Positions 62,560-64,000 of a DNA stretch of 64,000 bases are shown one piece after another. The notes below the pieces were generated by a model. It did not search any database. It saw only the letters and a program-made list of their open reading frames with translations, and was not told where the DNA came from. Position 1 is the stretch's first letter. Every line of letters begins with the position of its first letter. The stretch comes from Echria macrotheca (Eukaryota; Ascomycota; Sordariomycetes; Sordariales; Schizotheciaceae), in NCBI GenBank assembly GCA_030411725.1, contig MU839836.1:868001-932000 (forward strand), written 5' to 3'. The position numbers and the translations under genes were made by a program.

Positions 62560-63700
62560 AACGCCCGAAAAGCCCTGCTGGGACGTTAAAATGGGTACAT
62601 GGGGAGGTGGTGGATATAGGTCAATCCCCTTAGGCAGCTCTAACGAAAGGAAGTACTAAAGCTCGAGTATTTATAACGAACCAACCCTTTATCTCAACTA
62701 CGCCCACCTATAGCATCCAGGTATCTAAAACTCGTATAATGGCTATTTAGCTATTAGACGAGACGTGAAGAAACCTCAAGCCCGGGTAACTCTTTTCTTG
62801 TATAAGACGATTTGCATAGGGAGGTTGGCTCCGAGCTAGGTGGGACTATAGGAGGGGTTTTAGGCTATAGGGTAAATAAACGTTGCATTATGTATGGGAA
62901 ACCTTGCACTAGTAGATATTCGCGCCTTAGGTCAGGTAGGATTACCTTCTACAGTATACTTAACTAGGGCTTTTAAGGCCTACCCCCTTAGCTAACGACG
63001 ATAGCTATCTTATTTGTTCTCGAGGTTGAGTAGGTAGCAGTTATAAATACTATAGTTTTAATCTTTTCTGCTCTATATATAGTAGTGGTTACTACCTCGT
63101 TTTTTATCAATTTGGTCGTTATTATCTTGCTCCGTAATCTCCTTACTGCGTCTGAGTAAACTGCTCTTATTAAGAATAACTTAGGGTAAGAAGCCCAATA
63201 ATTCGCTCTCCCCTATGTTAGGAGTTACTAATATATAGTATATATTTTATTATGCCTCGAAAATTCCAACGTAAGAGATATTATATTAGTACGGGTAGTA
63301 AGGCCCTACGAGTGTAACGAATACCAGAAGAGCGGGAGAAAATACGTGTTATTGTTGCTGTTGCTGAGTGCGAATGGAAAGAAGCTCACGCCGCGGTAAA
63401 AGCCTCGCAATTAACTTTGGGGGAAAAATCTAGGGGTTAGACTCAAGGAGAGGGTAATATTGGATGGTCTAGGTAAAGTTTCAGGGATCCTAGAGACTGC
63501 TCTTGGTGGCATGTTGGCATTATCGAAACTGGGAACGCGATAAAGATGCTGTATAGAGAAATACTCGCCTTAAGGCCGAGGATGATGAGGGGTATAAGAT
63601 CTCGATTAGGTTTCTGAACGAACTCCGTCATCTAACGGTGGTCTTGCTACCGTAGAACTCGGGACATTTCTCCTTCCACTCTTTTGTTGTTACCGAGAAA
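62560..63700. repeat. AT-rich, TA-dense block (RIP-like)
   Basis: Base composition changes abruptly from the GC-rich left side. TA dinucleotides are very frequent (tatagggtaaataaac, atactatagttttaatc, tatatatagtagtgg), with stops in all frames. This is what repeat-induced point mutation of a transposon leaves in filamentous ascomycetes. No transposon proteins are readable over most of it. Confidence 0.7.
63252..63440 (+). pseudogene. Short relic ORF inside the AT-rich block
   Basis: MPRKFQRKRYYISTGSKALR, a stop, then REKIRVIVAVAECEWKEAHA followed by AVKASQLTLGEKS. Two coding-looking pieces are separated by a TAA. This may be the N-terminus of a transposon-linked protein. The family is unknown. 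Confidence 0.35.
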
Positions 63701-64000
63701 CTTGACGGTATGTCTATGTTCAAGTTGAGAAGGCGTTCGAGTATCTCGATCTCAGTCTTGACAGCAAGGCTAAAGGCGCTCCCTCACCATCAGTTGCTTG
63801 TCCGGGTATGCGTATAACCTTGACCCCCATGTGCTTGCTTGAATCCACATTGATGGCCTTGTACACTCTCCCCGAGTTCCCCTCCCCAAGCGGGACACTA
63901 TCCTTTATAGAACACCGAATGAGTGGAGAGATAAAGGTACGTAAAGGCAGTACGCCGGGGGATGCAGCCAGGGTACAGGAGGCTCAGGAATTCTACCACG
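63690..64000 (-). pseudogene. Protein kinase N-lobe fragment, partial at window edge
   Basis: The minus strand reads SIKDSVPLGEGNSGRVYKAI, then NVDSSKHMGVKVI. These are the glycine-rich loop (G-E-G-x-x-G-x-V-Y) and the VAIK-type lysine strand of a Ser/Thr protein kinase. After about 60 codons a frameshift leads to KTEIEILERLLNLNIDIPSS, the alphaC helix region. The gene continues off the window on the upstream side and decays into the AT-rich block. It is therefore a fragment, at least at this end. Confidence 0.65.

Noticed and set aside
1..64000. CRISPR arrays, operons, ribosome binding sites, riboswitches, rRNA genes
   Set aside because: The sequence is eukaryotic nuclear in character. No regular repeat-spacer pattern or conserved rRNA segment was seen.

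Overview
The window looks like a piece of a filamentous ascomycete chromosome (Pezizomycotina, probably Sordariomycetes). The evidence is eukaryotic gene structure with short introns of about 45-130 bp (GTRNGT donors, CTAAC-type branch points), Zn2Cys6 fungal transcription factors, a rhodopsin-domain (PTH11-like) membrane protein, a LaeA-like methyltransferase, fungal homogentisate dioxygenase, a fungal HNH protein, a Tc1/mariner transposase, and an AT-rich, TA-dense right end that looks like repeat-induced point mutation. No rRNA, tRNA or CRISPR was seen. All gene models were assembled by hand from reading frames and splice signals.

Left part (1-6.5 kb): poorly recognised fungal genes, including a four-exon 871-residue protein on the minus strand and a smaller Pro/Thr-rich plus-strand gene that shares its C-terminal motif. 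At 8-11 kb are a seven-helix membrane protein and a SAM-dependent methyltransferase. From 12 to 25.5 kb lies a run of regulators: two Zn2Cys6 factors, one apparently live bZIP factor and two broken bZIP copies, a divergent NF-YA (HAP2) paralog and a GNAT acetyltransferase. They are interleaved with copies of a noncoding repeat. From 26 to 42.4 kb are unknown helical proteins, a family-2 glycosyltransferase, a membrane protein, a conserved Gln-rich fungal protein followed directly by a truncated GNAT, an amidoligase-like protein and homogentisate 1,2-dioxygenase.

Right part (42.4-64 kb): a decayed mariner-type transposase whose 3' end carries a TA-flanked MITE-like hairpin, an apparently intact HNH protein, then about 12 kb of shuffled gene fragments (tyrosinase, SET-domain protein, homogentisate dioxygenase, possible helicase pieces). 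An intact four-exon Zn2Cys6 factor stands at 59.2-60.6 kb, followed by further relics, the AT-rich block and a kinase fragment.

The strongest unifying observation is a short interspersed motif with core CCCAGTTTGCGGCCAGCTG. I count ten copies; most lie 0.14-0.9 kb upstream of gene starts. Several other dispersed repeats link distant parts of the window. I read it as a lineage-specific, duplication-prone region in which regulators and small unknown genes have spread together with their upstream sequences. That reading is an inference.
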